A stretch of 64,000 nucleotides of DNA from Streptomyces sp. MST-110588 (GCF_022695595.1 NZ_CP074380.1:6206001-6270000), one strand, 5' to 3'; shown: positions 36,365 through 45,736, counted from the stretch's first letter. Notes: a model not told the origin generated them from the sequence alone. Program-made: numbers and translations.

Positions 36365-36550
36365 GCGGGCGGGGCGAGCCGGTGTGGTGAGCGCGGTCCG
36401 CCGGACGGTGAGCCGGGGGAGCCGGCCGGCGCGGCGGCCCTGGGGACGGCGACCGCTGGTGTCGGGCGCCCTTCCCCCGCGCGGTAGCCTTCAGCAGCAG
36501 GGATACGCGTCTGGCGCACCGGCACGAATCGGCATGGAGGAGTCACGGCG

Positions 36551-37024
36551 ATGGCCGAACACACCAGCTCTAGCATCACGATCCAGGCGGCACCCGCCGA
36601 CGTGATGGGAGTGATCGCCGACTTCGACCGCTATCCGCAGTGGACCGGCGAAGTCAAGGAGGCCGAGGTGCTGGCCAAGGACGAGCAGGGCCGGGCCGAG
36701 CAGGTCAGGCTGGTGCTGGACGCCGGGGCGATCAAGGACGATCACACCCTCGCCTACACGTGGACCGGCGAGGACGAGGTGAGCTGGTCGCTGGTGAAGT
36801 CCCAGATGCTGCGCGCGCTGGACGGCTCCTACCGCCTGGTGCCGCTGGACGGCGGCCGGAGCACCGAGGTGACCTATCAGCTCACCGTCGACGTCAAGAT
36901 CCCGATGCTCGGGATGATCAAGCGCAAGGCGGAGAAGGTCATCATCGACCGGGCGCTGGCGGGCCTGAAGGAGCGGGTCGAGAACGGCCCCGGCGGACCG
37001 GCCGGCGCGGCCGAGAAGCGCTGA
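36551..37024 (+). CDS. SRPBCC (START-like) protein
   Basis: 157 residues, ATG 36551 with GGAGGAG upstream. Hydrophobic-pocket fold of the polyketide-cyclase/START superfamily: ADFDRYPQWTGEVKEAEVL and SWSLVKSQMLRALDGSYRL, ending IPMLGMIKRKAEKVIIDRALAGL. The mycobacterial counterpart is Rv2185c in the same order (memory). The stop is 2 nt before the ArsA-like GTG, so the two are probably translated together. Lipid or small-molecule binding inferred. Confidence 0.9.
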   Translation: MAEHTSSSITIQAAPADVMGVIADFDRYPQWTGEVKEAEVLAKDEQGRAEQVRLVLDAGAIKDDHTLAYTWTGEDEVSWSLVKSQMLRALDGSYRLVPLDGGRSTEVTYQLTVDVKIPMLGMIKRKAEKVIIDRALAGLKERVENGPGGPAGAAEKR

Positions 37025-37026
37025 GC

Positions 37027-38403
37027 GTGCGCACCGTCCTGGTCACCGGTCCGGGGGGCGCGGGCCGTACCACCATCGCCGCGGCGACCGCCCTGGCCGG
37101 GGCGCGGCGCGGCGAGCGCGTACTGCTGCTCACCACCGAGAGCGGTGCTCCGGACGCGGTGCTGTGCTCCGCGCCGCCCTGTTCCCCGCTGCCCTCCGGG
37201 GAGCCACGCGCGCTCGCCCCGGGCCTGTGGGCCGCGCGCATCGACTCGGGCGAGCGCTTCCGCCGGGAGTTCCTGGCCTTCCAGGAGCGTGCGGGCGCCG
37301 CGCTGGACATGCTCGGCGCCGTCCCGCTGGACGAGGACGAGCTGACCGAACTCCCCGGGTCCCAGGCGTTCGCGCTGCTGCACGCGCTGCGTTCGGCACA
37401 CGGGACACAGGCGTGGGACCGGGTCGTCGTCGACATGCCGCCGGCTGCTGAAACGATCCGTCTGCTTGCCCTGCCCGAGCAGGCCCGCCGCTATCTGCGC
37501 CGGCTGCTGCCCCCGGAGCGGCAGGCGGCCCGCGCGCTGCGGCCGATGCTCGCCCAGCTCGCGGGGGCGGCCATGCCGGCCCAGAAGCTGTACGAGGCCG
37601 CCGAGCGCTGGGAGCGCGAACTCGCCGCCGTCCAGCGGGTGATCGACGACCCCGGCACGACCGTACGCATCGTCACCGAGGCGGGCCCGGTCGCCGCCGC
37701 CGGCCTGCGGACCGTACGCGCCGGCCTCTCGCTGTACGGCCACCGCGCCGAGGCCGTCATCGTCAACAAACTGCTGCCGACGGACTCGGCCGACCCGTTC
37801 TGCGCCGCGCTCTCCGGGCAGCAGCAGACCGCGCTCAAGGCGCTGGGCGCACAGTTCCCGGACATACCGGTCCACGAGGTGCCGCACCTGGGGCGTGACC
37901 CGCAGGGCATCGAGGAGCTGGCGGAGCTGGCCGACGGGCTGACGGGCGGTTTCGTGGGCGGCTTCACGGACGGTTTCACGGACGGCTTCGTGGGCGGACC
38001 GGCCGACGGGCCCGCCGCCGAGCCGGCCGGCGCGACAGCCGGCAGCGGCCGTCAACCGGACGCCCTCTCCGACGCCCCCGGCACGTCCCCGGACGGCCCG
38101 TACGACCCGGACAGCCCCTATGGTCCGTACGGCAGCCCGCCCGGCGACCTGTGGACCGTGGAGGACCGGCTCGCCTCGGACGGCCTGCTGATATGGCGGG
38201 TGCCGCTGCCCGGCGCCGAGCGGGAGAGCCTGGGGCTGGTCCGCCGCGGCGACGAACTCATCGTCAGCGCGGGCCCCTTCCGCCGCATCCGTACGCTGCC
38301 CTCCGCGCTGCGCCGCTGCTCGGTCTCCGGCGCGGGCCTGCGGGACGGTGCGCTGCACGTCCGTTTCAGCCCCGACCCGGCCCTGTGGCCACGCGGCAAC
38401 TGA
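37027..38403 (+). CDS. ArsA/GET3-like protein with altered P-loop and HSP20-like C-domain
   Basis: 458 residues from GTG 37027. N-terminal ATPase fold of the ArsA class, but the P-loop reads GPGGAGRTT: the signature Lys of GKGGVGKTT is Pro and the Walker A Lys is Arg. VVVDMPPAAETIRLL marks the Walker B region. After a low-complexity GGFVGGFTDGFTDGFVGG stretch (about residues 310-330) and a Pro/Gly linker, the C-terminal LIWRVPLPGAERESLGLVRR matches the ArsA HSP20-like domain. Likely binds but may not hydrolyse nucleotide. Positional counterpart of Rv2184c (memory). Role possibly membrane-protein or lipid handling with the SRPBCC protein. Confidence 0.85.
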   Translation: MRTVLVTGPGGAGRTTIAAATALAGARRGERVLLLTTESGAPDAVLCSAPPCSPLPSGEPRALAPGLWAARIDSGERFRREFLAFQERAGAALDMLGAVPLDEDELTELPGSQAFALLHALRSAHGTQAWDRVVVDMPPAAETIRLLALPEQARRYLRRLLPPERQAARALRPMLAQLAGAAMPAQKLYEAAERWERELAAVQRVIDDPGTTVRIVTEAGPVAAAGLRTVRAGLSLYGHRAEAVIVNKLLPTDSADPFCAALSGQQQTALKALGAQFPDIPVHEVPHLGRDPQGIEELAELADGLTGGFVGGFTDGFTDGFVGGPADGPAAEPAGATAGSGRQPDALSDAPGTSPDGPYDPDSPYGPYGSPPGDLWTVEDRLASDGLLIWRVPLPGAERESLGLVRRGDELIVSAGPFRRIRTLPSALRRCSVSGAGLRDGALHVRFSPDPALWPRGN

Positions 38404-38554
38404 ACGCCGTACCGCCATTCGGGTAACGTCGGGGAAAAGGCCGGGCCGAAGCGAGGCCGGTCCCAGCGGATGAGGAGCTGGGGGCGGCGGTCCAGGAGGC
38501 GGCCCGGCCGACGTCCGACCGTCCCGCAGTACCGCCTCGCCGCAGGAGTCCGCA

Positions 38555-39241
38555 ATGAGCGATGCCACCGAGCGCCCCGCCGACCGTACGGCCCGGGACC
38601 GGACCCGGACGCAGGCCGACGCCGACGCCTGGGCGACGGCGTGCGCCGAAGACCTCGCCGCCGAGAAGGCCCGCCGCCGGGCCCGGTACGGCCCGCCTCC
38701 CGGCAGTGCCGCCGAGGAGCTGCGCAGGCTCGCGGAGGCGGTCACCGACAAGCTCGCCGGCATCCAGTTGCCCGGCGCGCTCGCCGGGATGGCGGCGCAG
38801 GGCGCGGTCAGCCAGTTCCTGCGGCAGGCCAAGTCCGTGGTCGAACCGGTCATCGAGCGCAACCCCGAAGTTTTCGACCACCTCGCCGCCGCCGGGTCCG
38901 AGCTGCTGGCCGCCTACCGTTCGGCCGTGGAGAACAGCGAACGCCGCTGGACCCGCCGGGCCGCCGACGGCACGCACGGCCCGGTCGACGGCACGAACGG
39001 CAGTGCCAATGGTGCCCACGACAGCGCCAACGGCTCCGGGCCCCGTACCGGCACCGACCGCGCCACCTCCGACCGCGACACCGCCTCCGACCGCGACACC
39101 GCCTCCGACGGCCCGGCCGACGGCGCGACCCCGGGCACCACTTCCGGCAGCACCCCGGACACCACCGGCGGCAGCACCTCCGCCGGCCCCCGCCGCGACG
39201 ACGACGGCCCGGCCGGCACCGAGCGGATCGATCTCGACTGA
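38555..39241 (+). CDS. DUF5304-like protein
   Basis: 228 residues, ATG 38555 with AGGAG upstream. The N-terminal 120 residues are helical (ADAWATACAEDLAAEKARRRARY, VTDKLAGIQLPGALAGM). The C-terminal 110 residues are a low-complexity Asp/Gly/Thr/Ser tail with tandem SDRDTA and NGSANGA-like repeats. Common next to the ArsA-like gene in Streptomyces by memory. Function unknown. A hairpin follows. Confidence 0.75.
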   Translation: MSDATERPADRTARDRTRTQADADAWATACAEDLAAEKARRRARYGPPPGSAAEELRRLAEAVTDKLAGIQLPGALAGMAAQGAVSQFLRQAKSVVEPVIERNPEVFDHLAAAGSELLAAYRSAVENSERRWTRRAADGTHGPVDGTNGSANGAHDSANGSGPRTGTDRATSDRDTASDRDTASDGPADGATPGTTSGSTPDTTGGSTSAGPRRDDDGPAGTERIDLD

Positions 39242-39260
39242 GCCCCGCGCTCCCCTGAGC

Positions 39261-39287
39261 GGCGCCGGGCGTGCGGCACCCGGCGCC
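39261..39287 (+). terminator. hairpin terminator upstream of glkA
   Basis: 9-bp perfect stem GGCGCCGGG (39261-39269) with CCCGGCGCC (39279-39287) about 20 nt beyond the preceding stop. Confidence 0.65.
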
Positions 39288-39402
39288 CGGTACGAGCCGT
39301 GGGGCGGCCCGGGGCCCGCGGCGGAACCGGCGGGCGCGGGAGGCGCCACCGTCTCCGGTACGGTTGTTCACGGCGGGGTTCGAGCGAATAACTGAGGGAC
39401 TA

Positions 39403-40344
39403 ATGGGACTCACCATCGGCGTCGACATCGGCGGCACGAAGATCGCGGCCGGCGTGGTCGACGAAGAGGGCCAGATCCTCGCGACGTGCAAGGTGCCGAC
39501 TCCGCAGGCCACCGACGAGCTGACCGAGGCCATCGCGGACGCGGTGCGGACGGTCGGAGCCGACCACGACGTCGAGGCGGTCGGTATCGGCGCCGCCGGC
39601 TACGTGGACGAGAAGCGGGCCACGGTCCTCTTCGCCCCCAACATCGACTGGCGCCACGAGCCGCTGAAGGACAAGGTCGAGCAGCGCGTCGGCCTGCCCG
39701 TCGTCGTGGAGAACGACGCCAACGCGGCGGCCTGGGGCGAGTACAAGTTCGGGGCCGGCCAGGGCCACAGCGACGTCATCTGCATCACGCTCGGCACCGG
39801 CCTGGGCGGCGGCATCATCATCGGCAACAAGCTGCGCCGGGGCCGCTTCGGCGTCGCGGCCGAGTTCGGTCACATCCGGGTCGTCCCGGACGGCCTGCTG
39901 TGCGGCTGCGGCAGCCAGGGCTGCTGGGAGCAGTACGCCTCCGGCCGCGCCCTGCTGCGCTACGCCCGCCAGCGTGCCTTCGCCACCCCCGAGAACGCCA
40001 AGGTCCTCCTGTCGCTGGGGGACGGCACCTCCGAGGGCATCGAGGGCAAGCACGTCAGCGAGGCCGCCCGCCAGGGCGACCCGGTGGCCATCGATTCCTT
40101 CCGCGAGCTGGCCCGCTGGGCGGGCGCCGGGCTGGCCGACCTCGCCTCGCTCTTCGACCCCTCCGCCTTCATCGTCGGCGGCGGCGTCTCCGACGAGGGC
40201 GAACTGGTCCTGGACCCGATCCGCAAGTCCTTCCGGCGCTGGCTGGTGGGCAACCAGTGGCGTCCGCACGCCCAGGTGCTGGCCGCCCAGCTCGGCGGCA
40301 AGGCCGGACTGGTCGGCGCCGCCGACCTGGCCCGGCAGGGCTGA
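39403..40344 (+). CDS. glkA: ROK-family glucokinase GlkA
   Basis: 313 residues from ATG 39403 with GAGGGA upstream. ROK features: GVDIGGTKIAAGVVD ATP loop, ENDANAAAWGEYKFGAG catalytic Asp region, and zinc motif CGCGSQGCWE. Phosphorylates glucose to glucose-6-phosphate; in S. coelicolor GlkA also mediates carbon catabolite repression (established). Length fits GlkA (about 317 in S. coelicolor). Next gene starts 6 nt later, so they are likely co-transcribed. Confidence 0.95.
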   Translation: MGLTIGVDIGGTKIAAGVVDEEGQILATCKVPTPQATDELTEAIADAVRTVGADHDVEAVGIGAAGYVDEKRATVLFAPNIDWRHEPLKDKVEQRVGLPVVVENDANAAAWGEYKFGAGQGHSDVICITLGTGLGGGIIIGNKLRRGRFGVAAEFGHIRVVPDGLLCGCGSQGCWEQYASGRALLRYARQRAFATPENAKVLLSLGDGTSEGIEGKHVSEAARQGDPVAIDSFRELARWAGAGLADLASLFDPSAFIVGGGVSDEGELVLDPIRKSFRRWLVGNQWRPHAQVLAAQLGGKAGLVGAADLARQG

Positions 40345-40350
40345 GCCGCG

Positions 40351-41112
40351 GTGGTGGCTGAGCCCCAGGACCTGCCCGCGTCGGCCACCGAGCCGGAGAA
40401 CGGCTCGGCGGTCGTGCGTGTGCTCAGCTACAACATCCGCTCGATGCGCGACGATCGGGCGGCGCTGGCCCGGGTGATCCGGGCCTGCGCCCCCGATCTG
40501 GTGCTCGTCCAGGAGGCCCCGCGCTTCTTCCGCTGGCGCAAGACCGTGGCGTCCCTGGCCCGCGCGTGCGACCTGGTGCACGTCACGGGCGGCGCCACGG
40601 CCGCCGGTCCCATGATCCTCTCCTCGCTGCGCGCCCATGTGGAACGTACCGAGGACGTGCTGCTGCCCCGTACCCCCGGTCTCCACCAGCGCGGCCTGGC
40701 CACGGCCGTCGTACGGATCGGCGGCGCCCGGCTCGGCGTGCTGAGCTGCCACCTGAGCCTGAACGCGCGGGAGCGCGAGGAGCAGGCGCACCTGCTGCTC
40801 AAGCACCTGGCGGACCTGGACGTCCCCTGCGCCGTCGCCGCCGGCGACCTCAACGACCGCCCGGACGGCCGCGCGTTCCGTACGCTGGCCGCGGCGCTGA
40901 CGGACGGCTGGACGGCCGCCCCCTGGGGCGGCGAGTACACCTCCACCCCGGCCGACCCGCATCAGCGCATCGACGCGGTCTTCACGGCCGGGGACGTGGA
41001 GGTCCTGGGCTGCGGCGTCCCGTACGGCCTGCCCGGCCTGACCACCGCCGACCTGCGGGCCGCCACCGACCACCTCCCGGTCCTGGCCGCCCTGCGCGTT
41101 CCCATGGTCTGA
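40351..41112 (+). CDS. endonuclease/exonuclease/phosphatase (EEP) family protein
   Basis: 253 residues from GTG 40351, 6 nt after glkA. EEP motifs: VLSYNIRSMRDD, LVQEAPRFF, GVLSCHLSLN, AAGDLNDRPDG, and C-terminal TDHLPVLAAL with the catalytic His. Mg-dependent phosphodiesterase; could act on nucleic acid, phospholipid or a phosphosugar. Conserved next to glkA in Streptomyces. Specific substrate unknown. Confidence 0.9.
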   Translation: MVAEPQDLPASATEPENGSAVVRVLSYNIRSMRDDRAALARVIRACAPDLVLVQEAPRFFRWRKTVASLARACDLVHVTGGATAAGPMILSSLRAHVERTEDVLLPRTPGLHQRGLATAVVRIGGARLGVLSCHLSLNAREREEQAHLLLKHLADLDVPCAVAAGDLNDRPDGRAFRTLAAALTDGWTAAPWGGEYTSTPADPHQRIDAVFTAGDVEVLGCGVPYGLPGLTTADLRAATDHLPVLAALRVPMV

Positions 41113-41125
41113 GCGCGGCCTGAGC

Positions 41126-41158
41126 CCTCACGGGCCCGGTACGAGGGCGACCGTGAGG
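41126..41158. terminator. weak hairpin between convergent genes
   Basis: CCTCACGG (41126-41133) pairs with CCGTGAGG (41151-41158), 17-nt loop, between the EEP gene and the minus-strand membrane protein gene. Confidence 0.45.
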
Positions 41159-41195
41159 CCGCCCTCCCGTGCTCATACGACCGGGTCCCGGCCCC

Positions 41196-41960
41196 TCACA
41201 CCACCGCGCCGCCGCCCGGCAGGCCCTCGTCGTCCTCGTCGTCGTGCTTCATCCGGGCCACGAGCGTGGCGAAGCCGCCCAGGAAGCCGCCGATGCCCAG
41301 GACCGTGATCCACCACGTGACGGGCTGCCGGAAGAGGACCATCAGCACCAGCAGCAGCGGCCCGCCGAGCACCGCGAGCCAGGCGAACTTCGCGGTGACG
41401 TCGGCCTGGGGCAGCGGGGGCGGCTCGGGCGGGGTGAAGTGCCCCTCGTCCTGTTCGTCGAAGTCGTCCTCGGAGGGCTCGGCCGCCTCCCAGTCGCGCG
41501 GCCCGACGCCGGGCGCGAACACCACGAACCCGCCCACCGGGCCGCCCTTGGAAGGCTCGCCCCCCGGCAGGTCCTGCTGGTCCCTCTTGTCCTTCTTGGT
41601 GAGGTCGGACTGCGGGGCGCCGGTCTTCCAGGCGCCGGACTCGGGAGAGCCGTTCTTCGGGGCTTCGTTCTTCGGGGTTCCGGTGTCCGCGGAGGAGGAC
41701 GTCGCGGGGCCGCCGGCCGTGGGCAGCCCGGTGTGGGGCAGCTCGGTGCGGGGCAGTTCGGAGTGCGCTGGGTCGTTCTTCGCCCGCCCGCCGTCCCGCT
41801 GCCCGGCGTCGGCGGGCCCGTTGGCGACCGGCCCGTTGGCGACCGGCCCGTCGTCCGGCACCGGGAAGACCGGCTCCTCGCCGTAGGCGGCCACGATCTC
41901 GGCCCAGGCCGCTTCCTCGTCCAGCGGGTCGCGGGGATCCCGGGGGCTACGCTCCACCAC
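41196..41960 (-). CDS. Pro/Gly-rich protein with C-terminal membrane anchor
   Basis: 254 residues from GTG 41960. N-terminal 170 residues are low-complexity, with a tandem ANGPVANGP repeat encoded by a 15-nt direct repeat, and many NGSPESG or SGAWKTG-like stretches. Two adjacent hydrophobic helices near the end (AKFAWLAVLGGPLLLVLMVLF and WITVLGIGGFLGGFATLVA) make a hairpin membrane anchor. Its first 14 nt overlap the end of the esterase gene. Function unknown. Confidence 0.8.
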   Translation of the reverse strand: MVERSPRDPRDPLDEEAAWAEIVAAYGEEPVFPVPDDGPVANGPVANGPADAGQRDGGRAKNDPAHSELPRTELPHTGLPTAGGPATSSSADTGTPKNEAPKNGSPESGAWKTGAPQSDLTKKDKRDQQDLPGGEPSKGGPVGGFVVFAPGVGPRDWEAAEPSEDDFDEQDEGHFTPPEPPPLPQADVTAKFAWLAVLGGPLLLVLMVLFRQPVTWWITVLGIGGFLGGFATLVARMKHDDEDDEGLPGGGAVV

Positions 41961-42744
41961 TGACGGCCTTCCCCTCTCCGGCCGGCTCCGCGCGCACGCT
42001 CGGCGCCAGGCGGGCGATGAAGTCGTACGTCTCCTGGAAGATCAGCTCGGCGTCGTGATCCAGCGTCGCCACGTGGAAGCTGCGCTCCAGCAGCTTGTGC
42101 CGTACGTCGGTGGAGGACACCCGCCCCAGCACCCGCTCGGAGTCCGACGGCGGTACGACATGGTCCTGCGGGCTGGTCATCACCAGCAACGGCTGGGTCA
42201 CCTGCGGAAGTTCGGAGTCGACCTGGAGGAAGAACTTCCGTACGGAGTGCGCGGCGTGCAGCGGGGTCCGCTCGTAGCCGACCTCGACCGACCCCGGCTT
42301 GGCGATGTCGCTGGCCAGCCCCTTGGTCGTACGCAGCACATAGCGCAGTACGGGCAGCAGGGCACCCGCCTTGTCATGTACCCGGTTGGCCGGGTTGACC
42401 ACCGCCACGCCGCTGACGGCGTCGCCGTGCCGGGCGGCCAGCCGCAGCGCCAGGGCGCCGCCCATGGACAGCCCGCACACGAACACCTGGGAGCACCGTT
42501 CGGTCAGCGCCCGCAGCTCGCGGTCCACCTCCGCGTACCAGTCCTGCCAGGTGGTGAGCTGCATGTCCTGCCAGCGGGTGCCGTGGCCGGGCAGCAGCGG
42601 TACGGAAACGGTCAGGCCGCGGTCGGCCAGGTACGCGGCCCAGGGGCGGACGGACTGGGGGGAGCCGGTGAAGCCGTGGCAGATGAGAACGCCGACCTCT
42701 CCGCCGTCGCGGCGGAACGGCTCGGCTCCGGGCAGCAGCGGCAC
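41947..42744 (-). CDS. alpha/beta hydrolase, carboxylesterase/monoacylglycerol lipase type
   Basis: 265 residues from GTG 42744 with GGAG upstream. Est30/MGL-like fold: HGFTGSPQSVRPWA oxyanion loop, nucleophile GLSMGGALAL, acid Asp in SPQDHVVPPSDS and catalytic His in ERSFHVATLDHD. Hydrolyses carboxyl esters; probable lipase or esterase of intracellular lipid metabolism. Overlaps the next minus-strand gene by 14 nt. Confidence 0.9.
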   Translation of the reverse strand: MPLLPGAEPFRRDGGEVGVLICHGFTGSPQSVRPWAAYLADRGLTVSVPLLPGHGTRWQDMQLTTWQDWYAEVDRELRALTERCSQVFVCGLSMGGALALRLAARHGDAVSGVAVVNPANRVHDKAGALLPVLRYVLRTTKGLASDIAKPGSVEVGYERTPLHAAHSVRKFFLQVDSELPQVTQPLLVMTSPQDHVVPPSDSERVLGRVSSTDVRHKLLERSFHVATLDHDAELIFQETYDFIARLAPSVRAEPAGEGKAVSGGA

Positions 42745-42903
42745 CGGTGACTCCGATCGATAGAGAGGGCCTGAGGGTTACCTGAAGAGTACGCGGAGCG
42801 CCGCCGGGCGGGTAGGTCCAACGGCCCAGGCGGAGCACCCGCCGAGGGGAGCCCGGCGCCGGGGCAGGTTAAGGTCTTTGCGTCACACACAGGAGGCAGT
42901 GGG

Positions 42904-43686
42904 TTGATCTACGGCGCAATGAAGTTTTCCATCGGCGGGACGCTGAAGCTTGCCTTCCGTCCCTGGGTGGAGGGCCTGGAGAACATTCCCGCGCAGGGTG
43001 CGGCGATCCTCGCGAGCAACCATCTGTCCTTCTCGGACTCCTTCTTCCTGCCTGCCGTGCTCGACCGCAAGGTCACCTTCATCGCGAAGGCCGAGTACTT
43101 CACCTCGCCCGGCATCAAGGGCAAGCTGACGGCCGCCTTCTTCAAGGGCGTGGGCCAGCTCCCGGTCGACCGCTCCGGGGCACGGGGCGCGGGCGAGGCG
43201 GCCATCAAGAGCGGCATCGAGGTGCTGGAGCGCGGTGAGCTGTTCGGCATCTACCCGGAGGGCACCCGCTCGCCGGACGGCCGGCTCTACCGCGGCAAGC
43301 CCGGCGGGCTGGCCCGGGTGGCGCTGGCCACGGGCGCGCCCGTCATCCCCGTCGCGATGATCGACACGGAGAAGGTGCAGCCCCCCGGCAAGGTCATGCC
43401 GAAGATGATCCGGCCGGGCATCCGGATCGGCAAGCCGCTGGATTTCAGCCGCTACCACGGCATGGAGGGCGACCGCTTCATCCTGCGTTCGGTGACCGAC
43501 GAGGTCATGTACGAGATCATGAAGCTCTCCGGCCAGGAGTACGTGGACATCTACGCGACCGCCGCCAAGCGGAAGATCGCGGAAGAGGCGAAGAAGAAGG
43601 CGGAGGCGGAGAAGACCGCCAAGGCCGAGGCGGGCAAGACGGATAAAGCCGGCAAGGCGGAGAAGGCCGGCAAGGCGGACGGATAG
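42904..43686 (+). CDS. 1-acylglycerol-3-phosphate acyltransferase (PlsC family)
   Basis: 260 residues from TTG 42904 with AGGAGG 8 nt upstream. PlsC motifs: SNHLSFSDSFFLP (NHxxxxD), FIAKAEYF, GIYPEGTRSPDG and VIPVAM. Membrane acyltransferase of phospholipid synthesis. The C-terminus is a Lys/Ala-rich tail with repeated EKAGKA-like units, possibly for membrane or nucleic-acid contacts. Mycobacterial counterpart Rv2182c lies in the same block (memory). Divergent from the esterase gene. Confidence 0.93.
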   Translation: MIYGAMKFSIGGTLKLAFRPWVEGLENIPAQGAAILASNHLSFSDSFFLPAVLDRKVTFIAKAEYFTSPGIKGKLTAAFFKGVGQLPVDRSGARGAGEAAIKSGIEVLERGELFGIYPEGTRSPDGRLYRGKPGGLARVALATGAPVIPVAMIDTEKVQPPGKVMPKMIRPGIRIGKPLDFSRYHGMEGDRFILRSVTDEVMYEIMKLSGQEYVDIYATAAKRKIAEEAKKKAEAEKTAKAEAGKTDKAGKAEKAGKADG

Positions 43687-43730
43687 CGGCGTCTGCGGGC
43701 GTGGTCGTGCCCGCGAGGGGTGGGGGCGGA

Positions 43731-45068
43731 ATGTCGGATGTCTCGGATGCCGGTGCGGACGTCGGAGCGGGCGCCGCAGACACGCCCAGGAAGCGGCCAC
43801 GCGTGGTGCGGATGTCCGTGGAACTGCCGCTGTGGCGGGCACTGACCGGCTACCGCGTCCTGACCCTCGGCTACGTCCTGGTGCTGTTCGCGGTGTCCTA
43901 CCGCGAGTACGACCACCCCGTGGGCGCCGCCGCGTATCTGGGCGCGCTGACCGTATGGATGGCGTTCACCTGGCGGCGTACGACCTCGGCCGAGCGCTGC
44001 ACCCGGCACTTCCTGATCGCCGACCTGTCCTTCGCGATCGGCGGCATCCTGCTCACCCTCGTGGTCGACAGCCGCGCGCACATCATGGACGGCGGGCCGA
44101 CCCTGCCCTCCATATGGACGGCCGGCGCGGTGCTCGGTTTCGCGATCAAGGGCGGCTGGCGCTGGGCGGCACTGGCCTCCGCCGTGGTGGCGGTGGCCAA
44201 CCTCGTCGAACGCCAGGAGTTCGCCCGCGACACGGTCCACAACGTCGTCCTGGTGTGGGTGGCGAGCGTGGCGATCGGCTACGTCGTGGAGGTGGCGCGG
44301 GCCAGTGAGCGCACCCTCGCCCGCGCGCTCCAGATCGAGGCCGCCACCCGCGAGCGCGAGCGGCTGGCCCGCGACATCCACGACAGCGTGCTCCAGGTCC
44401 TGGCGATGGTGCAGCGGCGCGGCGCCGAGATCGGCGGTGAGGCGGCCGAACTGGGCAGGATGGCCGGCGAGCAGGAGATCGCCCTGCGTACGCTCGTCTC
44501 CAGCGGCCTGGTCCCGCCGCCCCGCCCGGACCACGGCCGGCCGGCGGACACCGGTCCGGCCCCCCTCGCGGTCCTCGGTACCGCGGCTGCCCCGGCCGCT
44601 GCGGCCCCCGCCGCCCCGGGACCGACGGCCACGGACGGCGGCCCCTGTGACGTACGGGTCCTGCTCGCCGCCCACGCGGGAGCCCGAGTCACCTTCTCCG
44701 AGCCGGGCGCGCCCGTCGTCCTGCCCGCCCCCGTGGCGGCGGAGCTGACGGCGGCTGTCAGTGCCGCGTTGGACAATGTGCGGGTGCACGCGGGCGACGG
44801 GGCCCGGGCGTGGATCCTGGTCGAGGACGAGCCGCGGGAGGTGATCGTGACCGTACGGGACGACGGCCCCGGCATCCCCGAGGGGCGGCTCGCGGACGCC
44901 GAGCGCGAGGGCCGGCTGGGCGTCGCCCTGTCCATCCGGGGACGGCTGCGGGAGCTGGGCGGCAGCGCCGAGTGGGTCTCGGTCCCCGGCCAGGGCACGG
45001 AAGTGGAGTTGAAGGTCCCCAAGGGCGCCGTGCCCGAGGGCGGAAAGCGGGGGAAGGCAAGAGCGTGA
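43731..45068 (+). CDS. macS: sensor histidine kinase MacS
   Basis: 445 residues from ATG 43731. Several N-terminal membrane helices (TLGYVLVLFAVSY, LSFAIGGILLTLVV, AVLGFAIKGGWRWAAL), then HisKA_3 dimerisation with the phospho-His in RERLARDIHDSVLQVLAMVQRRG, and a HATPase with DDGPGIPEGRLADAEREGRLGVAL. Matches the MacS kinases, which with MacR influence antibiotic production and morphology in S. coelicolor (established, memory). Overlaps macR by GTGA. Input signal unknown. Confidence 0.92.
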   Translation: MSDVSDAGADVGAGAADTPRKRPRVVRMSVELPLWRALTGYRVLTLGYVLVLFAVSYREYDHPVGAAAYLGALTVWMAFTWRRTTSAERCTRHFLIADLSFAIGGILLTLVVDSRAHIMDGGPTLPSIWTAGAVLGFAIKGGWRWAALASAVVAVANLVERQEFARDTVHNVVLVWVASVAIGYVVEVARASERTLARALQIEAATRERERLARDIHDSVLQVLAMVQRRGAEIGGEAAELGRMAGEQEIALRTLVSSGLVPPPRPDHGRPADTGPAPLAVLGTAAAPAAAAPAAPGPTATDGGPCDVRVLLAAHAGARVTFSEPGAPVVLPAPVAAELTAAVSAALDNVRVHAGDGARAWILVEDEPREVIVTVRDDGPGIPEGRLADAEREGRLGVALSIRGRLRELGGSAEWVSVPGQGTEVELKVPKGAVPEGGKRGKARA

Positions 45069-45736
45069 ACGAACAGCCGCAGGTGAAGGTGATGGTGGTC
45101 GACGACCACCCGATGTGGCGGGACGCGGTCGCCCGCGATCTGGCCGCGGCCGGTTTCGAGGTGGTGGCGACGGCCGGCGACGGACCGCAGGCGGTGCGCC
45201 GCGCCCAGGCCGCCGGTCCCGACGTCCTGGTCCTGGACCTCAACCTGCCGGGCCTGCCCGGCGTGGAGGTCTGCAAGGAACTGGTCGCCGCCGACCCGGC
45301 ACTGCGGGTCCTGGTCCTGTCCGCCAGCGGAGAGCACGCCGACGTGCTGGAGGCGGTGAAGTCCGGGGCGACGGGCTATCTGCTGAAGTCGGCCAGCACG
45401 CAGGAGCTGGTGGACGCCGTACGGCACACGGCCGCCGGTGACCCGGTGTTCACCCCGGGCCTGGCCGGGCTGGTGCTGGGCGAGTACCGCCGGCTGGCGA
45501 CCGAGCCGGCTCCCGCGACGCCGGACGAGCCGGGCGCGCCCCGGCTGACCGACCGGGAGACCGAGGTGCTGCGCCTGGTCGCCAAGGGACTCTCGTACAA
45601 ACAGATCGCCGAGCGCCTGGTCATCTCGCACCGCACGGTGCAGAACCACGTCCAGAACACCCTGGGCAAGCTCCAGTTGCACAACCGGGTCGAGCTGGTG
45701 CGCTATGCGATAGAACGAGGCCTGGACGGAGGCTGA
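45065..45736 (+). CDS. macR: response regulator MacR (NarL/LuxR family)
   Basis: 223 residues from GTG 45065, overlapping macS. Receiver domain: VMVVDDHPMWRDAV, phospho-acceptor Asp in VLVLDLNLPGLPG, and conserved Lys in GYLLKSAS. C-terminal LuxR helix-turn-helix: RLTDRETEVLRLVAKGLSYKQIAERLVISHRTVQNHVQN. Partner of MacS. Targets in S. coelicolor include envelope and developmental genes (memory). Confidence 0.94.
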   Translation: MNEQPQVKVMVVDDHPMWRDAVARDLAAAGFEVVATAGDGPQAVRRAQAAGPDVLVLDLNLPGLPGVEVCKELVAADPALRVLVLSASGEHADVLEAVKSGATGYLLKSASTQELVDAVRHTAAGDPVFTPGLAGLVLGEYRRLATEPAPATPDEPGAPRLTDRETEVLRLVAKGLSYKQIAERLVISHRTVQNHVQNTLGKLQLHNRVELVRYAIERGLDGG

